From positions 101,121 to 165,120 of the forward strand of contig NZ_WVTD01000010.1 in assembly GCF_009856825.1 (NCBI RefSeq): 64,000 bases of DNA, in the 5' to 3' direction. Under the pieces are notes generated by a model, which ran no database searches, was not told the origin of the DNA, and saw only the letters and a program-made list of their open reading frames with translations. This document shows, piece by piece, positions 9,190 to 18,571 of this stretch. Numbering within the stretch: position 1 is the stretch's first letter; the number at the start of each line of letters is the position of its first letter. The DNA comes from Novosphingobium silvae. GTDB taxonomy: Bacteria; Pseudomonadota; Alphaproteobacteria; Sphingomonadales; Sphingomonadaceae. The translations under genes and the position numbers were made by a program.

Positions 9190-10440
9190 TCACGACGCAG
9201 GAAAGGCTGCCCTGCCGCGCGGCAGCGTGCCGATCGCCACGCTGCTCGCGGCCATGGAGCCGAGTGCGAGCCAGAGGAAGCCGGAGTAGCTCCCCGTCCG
9301 ATCATAGACTTGCGCGGCGGCGAGTGGGCCGATCGCCGTACCGATGGAAAGCGCCGCCAGCAGCCCACCGTAAAGCCCGCCGAAGTTCCTGAGGCCGAAG
9401 TGGCGGGTGAGAAGGTAGACCACGACGTCGATCTCCGCCCCCAGCGTCAGCCCGATCAACGCCGAGGCACTCGCCATCGCCGCGAACGAGCCGCCGCCCA
9501 GCAGGAGGGCGAGGCAGCCAAGTACCGGCAACATGAACACCGCGGCGCCGACCAGCGAGGCGGGCAGGCGATCGAGCAGCATGCCCGTCCCCAGCCGCCC
9601 CGCCAGCGAGAACCAGCCGATGAACGAGGCGATACCCGCCGCCGCCATCGGACTTGCCCCGGCGTCACCCAGGATCGCGGTGAAGTGGACCACCAGCGCG
9701 ATGATAGTGAAGGTGAACAGCAGGCTGGCCACAAACAGCCGGTGATAGACGCTGGAAGTGAGCCCTTCGCGCAACGTCGCGCCGGGAAGGTCGGCGGGCC
9801 TTGCGGCGACATCGTTCGGATTTTGCCTGCCTCTCTTATCGTAGCACCCCTGAAAGAAGACGAAGATGAGCGGGAAGGCCAGCAACAGCCATGCGGCCGC
9901 CTGCGCGGGGAAGGCTCCTCGCCAGCCGAGTTCGCCGATGAGGGCGGTAGCCATGGGTGGAAACACCCCCGCCGCAATCGATGCGCCGCACAGCGTCACC
10001 GCGAAAGCCATGCCGCGCGAGGCGGTGAACCGCGAGGCCACCGCGCTCGTCCAGACGGAAGCCTGCACCGGCAGCGCTGCCAGCGCGATCAGGCCCCACA
10101 GGAGGTACCAGTTGAGCAGTGATCCGTCCGCGCTTCCCAGGGCGGCAAAGGCGAGGCCCAGCAGCAGCAGGCCGACAACGCCGAAGCGGCGCGGGCCGAA
10201 GCGGTCCACGGCAAGGCCGATGAACACTCCGCCCACTGCCTGCACAAGCGTCGCGATGGTAAGCCCGAATGTGACCTCGGTGCGGCTCCACCCGAATTCC
10301 TGCGCGACCGGTCCGTAAAACGGCCCGATGCCGTAGATGTGGATGACGCTCGTCGCATAGCCAAGGCCGGCCGCGACCGGCAGCAGCGGATGAGCGCGCC
10401 ACTCGTCCCGCGCGGTCAGGGGAGATGATGGGCCGTGCAT
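9190..10440 (-). CDS. MFS transporter
   Basis: This 416-residue inner-membrane protein has about 12 hydrophobic helices and the MFS loop motif DRFGPRRFG between helices 2 and 3. It is of the monocarboxylate/aromatic-acid-like type. Its position between the Rieske oxygenase and EthD-like genes, all on the minus strand, suggests uptake or export of the compound this cluster degrades. The substrate cannot be read from sequence. Confidence 0.9.
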   Translation of the reverse strand: MHGPSSPLTARDEWRAHPLLPVAAGLGYATSVIHIYGIGPFYGPVAQEFGWSRTEVTFGLTIATLVQAVGGVFIGLAVDRFGPRRFGVVGLLLLGLAFAALGSADGSLLNWYLLWGLIALAALPVQASVWTSAVASRFTASRGMAFAVTLCGASIAAGVFPPMATALIGELGWRGAFPAQAAAWLLLAFPLIFVFFQGCYDKRGRQNPNDVAARPADLPGATLREGLTSSVYHRLFVASLLFTFTIIALVVHFTAILGDAGASPMAAAGIASFIGWFSLAGRLGTGMLLDRLPASLVGAAVFMLPVLGCLALLLGGGSFAAMASASALIGLTLGAEIDVVVYLLTRHFGLRNFGGLYGGLLAALSIGTAIGPLAAAQVYDRTGSYSGFLWLALGSMAASSVAIGTLPRGRAAFPAS

Positions 10441-10539
10441 GTCAGCCCTCTACGCGGCGGACGTGACCCGTATTCCGCCCGGCCGTCTCGGCCCGGCGTC
10501 GTAGGCGCAGGCAGGCTTGATGGCTGTGCATCGCTCTCC

Positions 10540-10953
10540 TCACGCGCCGTGTCGCAATTGGACGTGGGTGGCCTCACCGCTCGGTCCCATTGGCGAATCG
10601 TATTCGATGCAGGTGGCCACCGGATTGTCATGCCCGGCAAACAGGCGTTCCTCGTCCGCGCGGGTCATGGCCAGCCGGTCCGGCGAGGAGATGATCGCCT
10701 GTGAGCGCTCGAAGTCCTCGCGGCTGTTCCACCAGATCTCCATGATGCAGTCATAGCCGCTGTCGTGGACCTGCCCGGTGACGGGGTTCTTCTCGGGCAC
10801 CAGGTAGCGCCGCACATACCGCACCGCACCCGGGATGGCCGGGGCCGCACCCATCTTCTTGGCCAACTGCGAGTGCTGGTTCTCGTAGTAGTCCATGAAC
10901 TCGTTTATGGTCATGTCGGGCCGCTTCCTGAAGAAGCATATCTGCTTGAGCAT
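10540..10953 (-). CDS. EthD-domain protein
   Basis: This 137-residue protein shows the EthD-like dimeric alpha-beta barrel pattern: KQICFFRKRPDMTINEF at the start, then YYENQHSQLAKK, a feature of the family. Members accompany catabolic oxygenases and some act as small isomerases, cyclases or accessory proteins. It lies 17 bp after the beta-propeller gene, in the same direction, and probably in one transcript. A catalytic role is not proven. Confidence 0.8.
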   Translation of the reverse strand: MLKQICFFRKRPDMTINEFMDYYENQHSQLAKKMGAAPAIPGAVRYVRRYLVPEKNPVTGQVHDSGYDCIMEIWWNSREDFERSQAIISSPDRLAMTRADEERLFAGHDNPVATCIEYDSPMGPSGEATHVQLRHGA

Positions 10954-10970
10954 GGGGCCGGGCTCCAGGT

Positions 10971-12566
10971 TCAGAGACGGCGCAGCGCGAGGATGCTGCC
11001 CTCAGCGTCGGCGGACAGATAGAGGGTGCCGTCCGGCGCTGCGGCGATGCCGGTGAAAGTGTTCATGGGTCCGCACATGTCGCCCACGCCGCCGAGCTGG
11101 ACCGGCTGCGCCCCGCCCGCGCCACCGATCGGCAGGCGCGTGGCGATCGTTTCGCGCGCGCTGCCCGAGAGATCGGCGGCGACGATCGCCTGGGCCCCCG
11201 GATCGGCGACGAAGAGCGTGCCCCCGGCGATCGCCAGTCCTTCGGGCCGTGCGAGGCCATCGAGCACGACCTCCTTGCGCGCGCCGACGAGCTTCACCAC
11301 CCGCCCCGCTCCGCTTTCCCCGACAAAGACGGTGCCGTCCGCCGACACCGCCATGCCCATCGGCCGGTCGAGGCCGGAGGCGAGCTCCACCGCATTGCCG
11401 CTCTCGATGGCGAAGACCTTGCCCGTAGCGGATTCGGCGAAGACCGGGCTGCCACCGGGGCCAAGCGCTACCCCCATGAGCCTGTCGTATCCGCTTGCCA
11501 GGACTTCGCTGGTCGCCGCAGCCGGGTTCCAGCGGGCGACATCGCCGTTGGCGGTCGTCACGATCCACTCGTCGGGGCCGCACGCGGCAGCGTCGCGCAC
11601 CCAGCCCGGAAAGCCCGGCGAGAACAGCATGCCGGCCAGCTGCAGGTGCTCGCCCGCGCGCAGGAGGTAGCAGAAGCCGCCGTCCGCCACGAGCACATGG
11701 CCATGCTCGTCCACCGCGATGCCGAGCGGCCACTGCAGCCCTTTCTCGACGAGGGGCTTCGTCTTCCCGGGCTCCAGTATCTCGGTGATCGAGCCGTTGA
11801 TGTGGCTGACGAAAGTGCGACCACCCACGAAGGCGACGTTGTCGAGCCCGGGTCCGATATCAGCGAGCAGGATCCTGTCGCCGGTGCGCGGGTCGATCTT
11901 CAGCACCTGCCCCGAGTAGACCTGCGTCGAGATGATCGAGCCATCCGGGTGAAACTTGACCGAATCGGGCACGCCAAGCTCTCCGGCCACCACTTCCGGC
12001 TCCCCGCCCTCAAGCGGGATGCGCCAGATCTGGTTCGCACCTTGCGCGGGGAAATAGAGCTTGCCGTCCGGCCCCACGTCAAAGGCGTTCACCATCGGCA
12101 CGCCTTTGCAGATGACGCGCGGCGCCCCGCCGTCCCGGTCGAGTTCCAGGATGCGGCCGCCCGGGCGCAGCTCGCCCGCGATCAGCCGACCCTGGTGGTA
12201 TGTGATGGGGTTCGCCACCGGCACGTCGCCGTGGATGACGCGGTATTCCCCTGCCGGCGTCATCATCGAGACGCGGCCCAGCGTGATTTCCGTGCAGTAG
12301 AGGTTGCCTGCCTCGTCGAACGCCAGGTCGTCCGGACCGACGATGCCGCCGCCGTTGGGGCTGATCGTCTCGATCTCACCGTTTTCGACGTTCACCGCGC
12401 TCACCATGGAGCCGGCGACCTGCGCCACGTAGATGCGCCCGTCCGCGCCGGTACGAATTCCGTTTGCGCTGGCAAGCCGGCTCGCCGGGCTCATCCGGTG
12501 GATCGCCCAGCCCGGCGCGGGCACGGCGGCCAGAGCATGCGAATTGCGGCCTGCGGCGTCGAGCAT
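10971..12566 (-). CDS. Tandem beta-propeller SMP-30/gluconolactonase-like protein
   Basis: This 531-residue protein consists of repeated blades with motifs such as DGRIYVAQ, GNLYCTEI, DGKLYFPA and DGTVFVGES, typical of SMP-30/NHL propellers. It is nearly twice the length of a single SMP-30 enzyme, so it probably contains two propellers in tandem (about 1-290 and 291-531). SMP-30 enzymes hydrolyse lactones. A lactonase acting on a Baeyer-Villiger product would fit the cluster, but this is inference. The ATG at 12566 is chosen because GAGAGG lies nine bases upstream. No signal peptide is evident. Confidence 0.75.
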   Translation of the reverse strand: MLDAAGRNSHALAAVPAPGWAIHRMSPASRLASANGIRTGADGRIYVAQVAGSMVSAVNVENGEIETISPNGGGIVGPDDLAFDEAGNLYCTEITLGRVSMMTPAGEYRVIHGDVPVANPITYHQGRLIAGELRPGGRILELDRDGGAPRVICKGVPMVNAFDVGPDGKLYFPAQGANQIWRIPLEGGEPEVVAGELGVPDSVKFHPDGSIISTQVYSGQVLKIDPRTGDRILLADIGPGLDNVAFVGGRTFVSHINGSITEILEPGKTKPLVEKGLQWPLGIAVDEHGHVLVADGGFCYLLRAGEHLQLAGMLFSPGFPGWVRDAAACGPDEWIVTTANGDVARWNPAAATSEVLASGYDRLMGVALGPGGSPVFAESATGKVFAIESGNAVELASGLDRPMGMAVSADGTVFVGESGAGRVVKLVGARKEVVLDGLARPEGLAIAGGTLFVADPGAQAIVAADLSGSARETIATRLPIGGAGGAQPVQLGGVGDMCGPMNTFTGIAAAPDGTLYLSADAEGSILALRRL

Positions 12567-12788
12567 GTCTTTATCCCTCTCCCGGTACGTGCCGGGTTCT
12601 GTGGCGATTGGTATAGGCACCCGTCCGCCCGCGCAACGCACCGCACCCTGTCCAAGCGCCCTCACCGCCTGCCATCGCCACGGCGACGGACCCGCCGTTG
12701 CCAAGCGCGATCGCGTACCGATACTCGTGCACCGGACCGATAAGCATCAGGGCGCCTTGGGCCAGCCCACAGGAGAGGACATTCCCCT

Positions 12789-13751
12789 ATGCAGAGCCGC
12801 GATACCGGTGCACCCCTTCGCTTCGACGGCCGCGTGGCGGTGGTCACCGGCGGCGGCCGCGGTCTGGGCCGCGCATACTGCCTGCTGCTCGCGTCGCTGG
12901 GCTGCAAGGTGGTGGTCAACGACCTTGGCGGGGCGATCCGCGGGGATGGCCCGGATACCGGCGTCGCGCAGGAGGTCGTGGACGAGATCGTCGCAGCCGG
13001 CGGCGAGGCCATCGCCAATGTGGATAGCGTTGCCACGCCAGAGGGCGGCCGCGCAATCATCCGCGCCGCGCTCGACGCCTGGGGCAGGATCGACGCGCTG
13101 ATCCACAACGCAGGCAACGTACGCTACGGCACCATCCGCGACATTCCCTACGAGGATTTCCGCAGCGTGCTCGACGTCCACCTCCTGGGCGCGTTCCACG
13201 TGGTGCAGGCCGCCTTCGGCCCCATGTGCGACGCAGGGTTCGGCCGCATCGTGCTGACAAGTTCGATTGGCGGCATATACGGCAACAAGGCCTGCGTGAA
13301 CTACGCCGTCGCAAAGTCCGGCATGATCGGCCTCAGCAACGTCGCCGCGCTCGAGGGCGAGGATTACGGCGTCACGTCCAACGTCATTGTGCCCAGCGCC
13401 GTCACCCGCATGGCCGAGGGCATCGACATCTCGCAGTATCCGCCGATGGATCCGGAGCTGGTCGCCCCGGTCGTGGCCTGGCTGGCGCACGAGGCCTGCA
13501 CCGTCAGCGGCGAGATGATCGCCTCCATCGCCGGGCGCATCGCACGGGCCTTCATAGCCGAAACACGCGGCGCGTACCGCCCGGCCTGGAGCATCGACGA
13601 GGTCGCCGCCTTGAGCGAGACCTTCCGGAGCAAGGGCGCGGACGATCCTGCGGTCCTGGATTTTGGCCTCCACGGCCATGTCGCACACATCGGCTACAGC
13701 TTCGAAATGGCGCGATCGGGTGAGCGATCAGTAACGACGGCGGACCATTAA
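12789..13751 (+). CDS. Short-chain dehydrogenase of the HSD17B4-like type
   Basis: This 320-residue NAD(P)-dependent oxidoreductase has the glycine motif TGGGRGLGRAY (about residues 20-30), NAG at the cofactor pocket, and the catalytic Ser-Tyr-Lys set in LTSSIGG and YAVAKSG. It is longer than a basic SDR and resembles the dehydrogenase domain of peroxisomal multifunctional enzyme 2, which acts on hydroxyacyl-CoA or hydroxysteroids. AGGAGAGG precedes the ATG by 10 bases. It would oxidise an alcohol to a ketone before the Baeyer-Villiger enzyme encoded next; this order is inferred. Confidence 0.88.
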   Translation: MQSRDTGAPLRFDGRVAVVTGGGRGLGRAYCLLLASLGCKVVVNDLGGAIRGDGPDTGVAQEVVDEIVAAGGEAIANVDSVATPEGGRAIIRAALDAWGRIDALIHNAGNVRYGTIRDIPYEDFRSVLDVHLLGAFHVVQAAFGPMCDAGFGRIVLTSSIGGIYGNKACVNYAVAKSGMIGLSNVAALEGEDYGVTSNVIVPSAVTRMAEGIDISQYPPMDPELVAPVVAWLAHEACTVSGEMIASIAGRIARAFIAETRGAYRPAWSIDEVAALSETFRSKGADDPAVLDFGLHGHVAHIGYSFEMARSGERSVTTADH

Positions 13752-13767
13752 TCAACAACACTGTTGA
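13752..13767. promoter_or_regulatory. Inverted repeat TCAACA-N4-TGTTGA upstream of the BVMO gene
   Basis: A perfect 6-bp inverted repeat with spacer ACAC lies between the SDR stop codon and the BVMO start, 82 bp upstream of the latter. A near copy with nearly the same spacer (GCAC) occurs at 22148-22163 before the ThDP enzyme gene. Both probably bind one dimeric repressor, for example of the TetR type. The regulator gene is not in the window. Confidence 0.55.
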
Positions 13768-13849
13768 CAACAAAAGGGGTCAAATCCACATCGCTCGCGA
13801 TCGGCGAACTGCCGCGCAGAATCGCCCGCACGAAGAAAGTGGGACCGCA

Positions 13850-15694
13850 ATGACCTGCCAGAAGACCAACGTACCGGCACCTGGGGAGCTCGACATCCCG
13901 GCGCTGAAGGCCAAGTACCTGGCCGAGCGGGACAAGCGCCTGCGCCGCGAAGGCGGGGAGCAGTACGTGCGGCCGACCGGCGACTTCTCCGATAACTACG
14001 CACACGATCCCTTCACACCGCTCGCCGAACGTGCGCCACTGGTCGAGCATATCGACGTGGCCATCCTCGGCGCCGGCTTCTCCGGCATCCTCGCGGGATA
14101 CCATCTACGCCAGCAGGGCGTGACGGGCGTGCGCAACATCGACCATGCGGGTGGCTTCGGCGGCGTGTGGTACTGGAACCGCTACCCCGGCGTGCAGTGC
14201 GACAACGACGCCTACTGCTATCTCCCGCTGCTCGAGGAAACGGGCTTCATGCCCTCCAAGAAGTTCTCGGACGGCTGGGAGATCCAGGCCTATTGCCAGA
14301 AGATGGCCGAGGATTTCGGCCTGGCCGACAGGGCGCTGTTCCACACCCTCGTCGAAAGCATCACCTGGGACGACGGCGCCAGGCGCTGGCATGTGAAGAC
14401 CAATCGAGGCGACGACATCCGCGCGCGGTTCGTGGTCATGGCGGGCGGCGTGATGAACATGCCCAAGCTGCCCGGCATTCCCGGCATCCATGATTTCAAG
14501 GGGAAGATGTTCCACACCAGCCGGTGGGAGCATGACTATACCGGCGGTTCGTGGACCAATCCCGTGCTCGACAGGCTGAAGGACAAGCGCGTCGCCATCG
14601 TCGGCACCGGCGCGACTTCGGTGCAGGCAGTGCCTTTCCTCGGCAAGTATGCCAGGCAGCTCTACGTCCTGCAGCGCACCCCTTCCAACATCGACGAGCG
14701 GCCGAACCCGCCTACCGATCCCGACTGGGCCGCCTCGCTCAAGCCCGGCTGGCAGCAGGAGCGCATGGCGAACTTCCACCGGGGCGCGCAGCAGTTCTTC
14801 CTGCCCGGCGAGCCCGACCTGATCTGCGACATCTGGACCGAGATCAGCCGCAACCTCAACCTGGAGCTGGAGGCTGACGGCTTCCCCGAACTCGGCATCG
14901 AGGAGCTGATGGCACGCCGCGAAGTCGTCGACTTCCAGGTGATGGAGCGCCTTCGCCGCCGCGTCGATTCGATCGTTAAGGACAGGCAGACAGCCGAGAT
15001 CCTGAAGCCGTGGTTCCGCTTCATGTGCAAGCGGCCGCTGTCCAACAACGACTACTACCCCACTTTCAACCAGCCCAACGTCAAGGTGATCGACGTCTCG
15101 CCCACGCAAGGCGTCGAGCGTATGACCGAGAAGGGCTTCGTCGCAGACGGCGTGGAACACGAAGTGGACCTCATGATCTTCGCCTCGGGCTTCGAAGTGA
15201 CGTCCGACCTCAAGCGCCGCTGGGGCATCGACACGGTTGAGGGCGAGAACGGCCTGTCCATCTACGATCACTGGGCGAACGGGCCATCGACGCTCCACGG
15301 CGTGACAACGGACAAGTTCCCGGGCATGTTCTACATGGGCTATATCCAGGGTGCCACGAACTCGAGCACAACGGAGCAGTTCGGCCGCCAGGCCGAGCAC
15401 CTCGCCTTCATGATCGGCGAGACCATGCGGCGCGGCGCGGACAAGTTCGCGGCCACGGCGGAAGGCGTGGCGGCCTACGTCCAGCACTGTCGCGAGAACG
15501 AGGTCGATATGTCCGAGTTCCAGCAGGGCTGCACGCCCAGCTATTTCAACAACGAAGGCGACAAGGAACTGAAGTGGGCCCTGTTCAAGGGCTACATTCC
15601 CGGCTGGGATGCCTGGCGCGACATGCTCGCCGACTGGCGCAGGAACCCCGACCTGCCGGGCGTGGCGTTCGAGGCGCGCGAAACCGTCGGCTGA
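13850..15694 (+). CDS. Baeyer-Villiger-type flavin monooxygenase
   Basis: This 614-residue FAD- and NADPH-dependent enzyme inserts oxygen next to a ketone carbonyl to form an ester or lactone. The FAD motif is GAGFSG (74-79), followed by GGVWYWNRYPGVQCD typical of the family. The Baeyer-Villiger fingerprint FxGxxxHxxxW is present at residues 216-226 (FKGKMFHTSRW). The second Rossmann motif GTGATSVQ is at 251-258. The length suits the long-N-terminus subgroup related to phenylacetone and steroid monooxygenases. Substrate unknown; a cyclic or aryl ketone is likely. Confidence 0.93.
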   Translation: MTCQKTNVPAPGELDIPALKAKYLAERDKRLRREGGEQYVRPTGDFSDNYAHDPFTPLAERAPLVEHIDVAILGAGFSGILAGYHLRQQGVTGVRNIDHAGGFGGVWYWNRYPGVQCDNDAYCYLPLLEETGFMPSKKFSDGWEIQAYCQKMAEDFGLADRALFHTLVESITWDDGARRWHVKTNRGDDIRARFVVMAGGVMNMPKLPGIPGIHDFKGKMFHTSRWEHDYTGGSWTNPVLDRLKDKRVAIVGTGATSVQAVPFLGKYARQLYVLQRTPSNIDERPNPPTDPDWAASLKPGWQQERMANFHRGAQQFFLPGEPDLICDIWTEISRNLNLELEADGFPELGIEELMARREVVDFQVMERLRRRVDSIVKDRQTAEILKPWFRFMCKRPLSNNDYYPTFNQPNVKVIDVSPTQGVERMTEKGFVADGVEHEVDLMIFASGFEVTSDLKRRWGIDTVEGENGLSIYDHWANGPSTLHGVTTDKFPGMFYMGYIQGATNSSTTEQFGRQAEHLAFMIGETMRRGADKFAATAEGVAAYVQHCRENEVDMSEFQQGCTPSYFNNEGDKELKWALFKGYIPGWDAWRDMLADWRRNPDLPGVAFEARETVG

Positions 15695-15746
15695 GGCTCA
15701 TGGGCTCCGGAGGAGGAAGGGGACGACAGGTCCTTCCTTCCGAACC

Positions 15747-16022
15747 TCACCCGCCGCCGAACCGCTCCGCCTGCGGCGCCGTCAGGTTTTCCGAGAACGC
15801 CGGCGAAAGCTTGCGCTCCAGCTTGCGGCAGCGGTCTGCCTGATCGATCAGAGCGCGGGCAATGTCGCGCAGGGCCCCGGCGTCCAATTCCTCCTCGCCA
15901 GTCAGCCACTTGCGCAGGGCCGGTTCCTCCGTGCCGAGGATGCGGGCAGTGGCGCGCTGCCCGCCCAGCGCCTCGACCGCCTGCGTGAAAAGCGCGAGCT
16001 GGACCATCGGATCTTGCGGCAT
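15747..16022 (-). CDS. Small protein with a helix-turn-helix-like segment
   Basis: This 91-residue protein contains GGQRATARILGTEEPALRKW (residues 20-39), which reads like a lambda-repressor/YdaS-type helix-turn-helix. A long charged helix follows (ADRCRKLERKL). It is convergent with the BVMO gene. The ATG at 16022 excludes an upstream extension of low-complexity sequence. It could be a small DNA-binding regulator, but this is a weak call based on local pattern only. Confidence 0.5.
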   Translation of the reverse strand: MPQDPMVQLALFTQAVEALGGQRATARILGTEEPALRKWLTGEEELDAGALRDIARALIDQADRCRKLERKLSPAFSENLTAPQAERFGGG

Positions 16023-16162
16023 CGTATCGGGGCTTTCTGTCGGAGTCCGGCATCCCGAAACCAAACGCTTCGAGTGAACCTCGCGCATACGCTCCCGCAC
16101 GGCTGCCACGTCAAGGGATCGTTGCCCGCCATCACCCGTTGGGATCGCGACCGGGCTTGTCC

Positions 16163-16462
16163 CTAATGTCGCAAGAAGCGTGCGAACGGATAGATGACTG
16201 CCGAGACAACCACCGGAAGCAGCAACACACCGGCAGCGAAATAGATGACCAGCCCTGCCGCCATGTCCGAACTGTGGTGGTAGTCGGCCGCCGCCATTTC
16301 GTTCGTGACGGCGCGGTAAACCCAACCGAACGCGATCAGCATGATTGCGCCCGCCCCAAGCAGGACGCGCCCCTTCCTCTGCCACGCAAGCCAGCCGAAC
16401 AGGCTAACCCAGCCAATGTATGCGCCCAAGATAACAAATCCTATCGCAGACCTCGTTAGCAA
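16163..16462 (-). CDS. Small membrane protein, unknown
   Basis: This 99-residue protein has three hydrophobic segments (about residues 5-28, 32-50 and 68-95) and a short polar loop with HHSSD. No family was recognised. It lies 30 bp before the end of the crotonase gene on the same strand, yet looks unrelated to the catabolic genes around it. Confidence 0.6.
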   Translation of the reverse strand: MLTRSAIGFVILGAYIGWVSLFGWLAWQRKGRVLLGAGAIMLIAFGWVYRAVTNEMAAADYHHSSDMAAGLVIYFAAGVLLLPVVVSAVIYPFARFLRH

Positions 16463-16492
16463 TGTGCCGTGCCTTCCGACATCTGGCGATCC

Positions 16493-17260
16493 CTACCGCC
16501 CCCTCCACACCGGCTTGCGCTTTTCCGCGAAGGCGCGCGGGCCTTCCTGCGCATCGTGCGAGTTGTAGGCGTGTTCGTGCGCGGCGCGCGCTGCGGCGAG
16601 CGCGGCGGAGCGGCCCATCTCGGTGGAGAGCATCACCGTCTCGCGCGCGGCCCTGACCGACAGCGGCGCCCCTTCCAGCACTTCCTGCGCCAGCGTGATG
16701 GCCACTTCCAGCACCATCCCCGGCTCGGCAAGGCGATTGACGAGGCCGATCTCGTAGGCACGCGCGGCCGCGATCGGCCTGCCGGTAAGGACGATTTCCA
16801 TGAAGATGCGCTGCCCAATCATGTGGATCAGCGGCGCCGCCCAGGGGCTGCCGCGTCCGACCCTGACCTCGGTGATGGCGAACTTCGCGCTGGTGGAGGC
16901 AACGCACAGGTCGCAGGCCTGCGCGATCATCCAGCCGCCTGCAAAGGCCACACCGTTGACGGCCGCGATGGTGGGCTTCGATAGCTCTATCGTGTCGTAG
17001 GGCAGCGCGTACATGTCGCGCGGAGGGACCGCCATGCCGGTGTGGACCATCTCCTTGAGATCACCACCCGCGCAGAAGGCCTTGTCGCCGCTGGCCGTGA
17101 GGATGGCGATACGCGAGCCCTCGTCCGCCTCTAACCGCGCCCACGCCGCGCGCAACCCTTCCCGGACTTCGCGGGTGAGGGCATTGCGCTGGTCCGGGCG
17201 GTCGATGGTGATGACGGCGATGCCGTCCGGGCGGGCGTCATACAGGACAGCGTCGGTCAT
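16493..17260 (-). CDS. Enoyl-CoA hydratase/isomerase family protein
   Basis: This 255-residue crotonase-fold protein acts on acyl-CoA. The two oxyanion-hole segments are visible: FCAGGDLKEM near residue 62 and GVAFAGGW near residue 102. It may hydrate, isomerise or hydrolyse an enoyl-CoA; the hydratase glutamate pair is not obvious because ITEVRVGRG replaces the usual sequence after the second oxyanion segment. It heads a group with CoA transferase and CitE-like genes on the same strand, pointing to CoA-thioester breakdown. Confidence 0.85.
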   Translation of the reverse strand: MTDAVLYDARPDGIAVITIDRPDQRNALTREVREGLRAAWARLEADEGSRIAILTASGDKAFCAGGDLKEMVHTGMAVPPRDMYALPYDTIELSKPTIAAVNGVAFAGGWMIAQACDLCVASTSAKFAITEVRVGRGSPWAAPLIHMIGQRIFMEIVLTGRPIAAARAYEIGLVNRLAEPGMVLEVAITLAQEVLEGAPLSVRAARETVMLSTEMGRSAALAAARAAHEHAYNSHDAQEGPRAFAEKRKPVWRGR

Positions 17261-17311
17261 TGGCAGGCTCCGATGATTTAACGTCGAGGCGCGGAGACGC
17301 GGAAATCACCG

Positions 17312-18571
17312 TCAGAATCCCCGCCGGGCGATCTCGAACGCCGTCCGGTCGAGGTCCTCGCGGAAGTCCGGATGCGCCACGGCAACAAGTCGACGCGCAC
17401 GTTCGGCGAGCGTCTGCCCCTTGAGCCGGGCCGCGCCGAACTCGGTCACGACCACGTCAACCTCGCTGCGTGCGCTGGTGACCGGACCGGACAGCGTCGG
17501 AACGATCTTGCTCAAGGTCCCGCCCTTGGCGGTCGAGGCGAGCACCATGAGCGAGGCCCCTCCCGGCGATCGGGCGCCCGCGCGCACGAAGTCCACCTGC
17601 CCGCCAGTGCCGCCCAGATAGGCCGCGCCTGACTGCTCGGCATTGACCTGCCCGGTGAGGTCCACTTCCAGCGCGGAATTGATGGTGACAAGCCGCGACA
17701 GCCGGCCCAGCACGCCGGCGTCGTGGGTGTAGCTGGTGGGCGTCATGTGAATCGCCGGGTTCTCGTGCGCCCAGTCATACAGCCGACGCGTGCCGATCAG
17801 GGCGCCGTTGATCGAGACGCCCCGGTCGATCTCCTTCCTCGCATTGGTGAGCACGCCGGCCTCGGCAAGGTCGACCAGCCCGTCGCCCAGCATGCCCGAA
17901 TGGACCCCGAGGTCGCGCCGGTCATGCAGCAGGCGCAGGATCGCGTCGGGCACTGCACCGACCCCGGTCTGGATGACGCAGCCGTCCCCGATGAACTCGG
18001 CGCAGAGCCGGGCGATGGCCTTGTCGGTAGGAGTGATCTTCGAAGGCGCGACTTCGACCGGGGGGCGGGAGACCTTCACCGCCACGTCGATGGCGCTGCC
18101 CGGGATCGTCTCGCCAGGCACGAAAGGCACCTGCTCGTTAACTTCGGCGATTACGACGCGTGCCTTGTCCACGGCGGCTCGCACGTAGTCGGAAACGAGG
18201 CCGCAGGAATGATTCCCCTTCGCGTCCGCGGGGCTGACCTGGATCATCGCCACATCGCAGGGCATGACGCCCGCGGTGACGAGCGGCGCGACCTGGCTGA
18301 CGTGGACAGGCACGACGTCGAGCAGGTTCGCCTTCGTCATTGACCGCAGCGCGCCGATGGCCCCCATCGACGAGAGGCGGAAGGCGGCGGCGCTCTCGGG
18401 CGTGAACAGGCCGGAGAAGCTGGTGGCGATGAAGGCCTTCAGATCGCCGATAGTCGCGCCCTGTTCGACCAGCGCCTCGACCAGCGTAATCGGCTCGCCG
18501 CAGGCCTGGCCGAAGACGATGTGATCGCCGGGGCGAAAGTATCGGGTGAGGTCGAGGCCTTCGGGGCTCAC
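17312..18571 (-). CDS. Acetyl-CoA hydrolase/transferase family CoA transferase
   Basis: This 419-residue protein belongs to the family containing 4-hydroxybutyrate CoA-transferase and acetyl-CoA hydrolase. It has the N-terminal GQACGEP region and the C-terminal SALEVDLTGQVNAEQ, where Glu is the catalytic residue forming the glutamyl-CoA intermediate. GGTGGQVDFVRGA-like glycine-rich sequence follows. Its start overlaps the end of the CitE-like gene by four bases (ATGA), showing translational coupling. It would activate or release a carboxylic acid in the pathway. Confidence 0.88.
   Translation of the reverse strand: MSPEGLDLTRYFRPGDHIVFGQACGEPITLVEALVEQGATIGDLKAFIATSFSGLFTPESAAAFRLSSMGAIGALRSMTKANLLDVVPVHVSQVAPLVTAGVMPCDVAMIQVSPADAKGNHSCGLVSDYVRAAVDKARVVIAEVNEQVPFVPGETIPGSAIDVAVKVSRPPVEVAPSKITPTDKAIARLCAEFIGDGCVIQTGVGAVPDAILRLLHDRRDLGVHSGMLGDGLVDLAEAGVLTNARKEIDRGVSINGALIGTRRLYDWAHENPAIHMTPTSYTHDAGVLGRLSRLVTINSALEVDLTGQVNAEQSGAAYLGGTGGQVDFVRAGARSPGGASLMVLASTAKGGTLSKIVPTLSGPVTSARSEVDVVVTEFGAARLKGQTLAERARRLVAVAHPDFREDLDRTAFEIARRGF

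Noticed and set aside
13194..13206. Another partial parS-like match in the SDR gene
   Set aside because: Half-site only, within a coding region.
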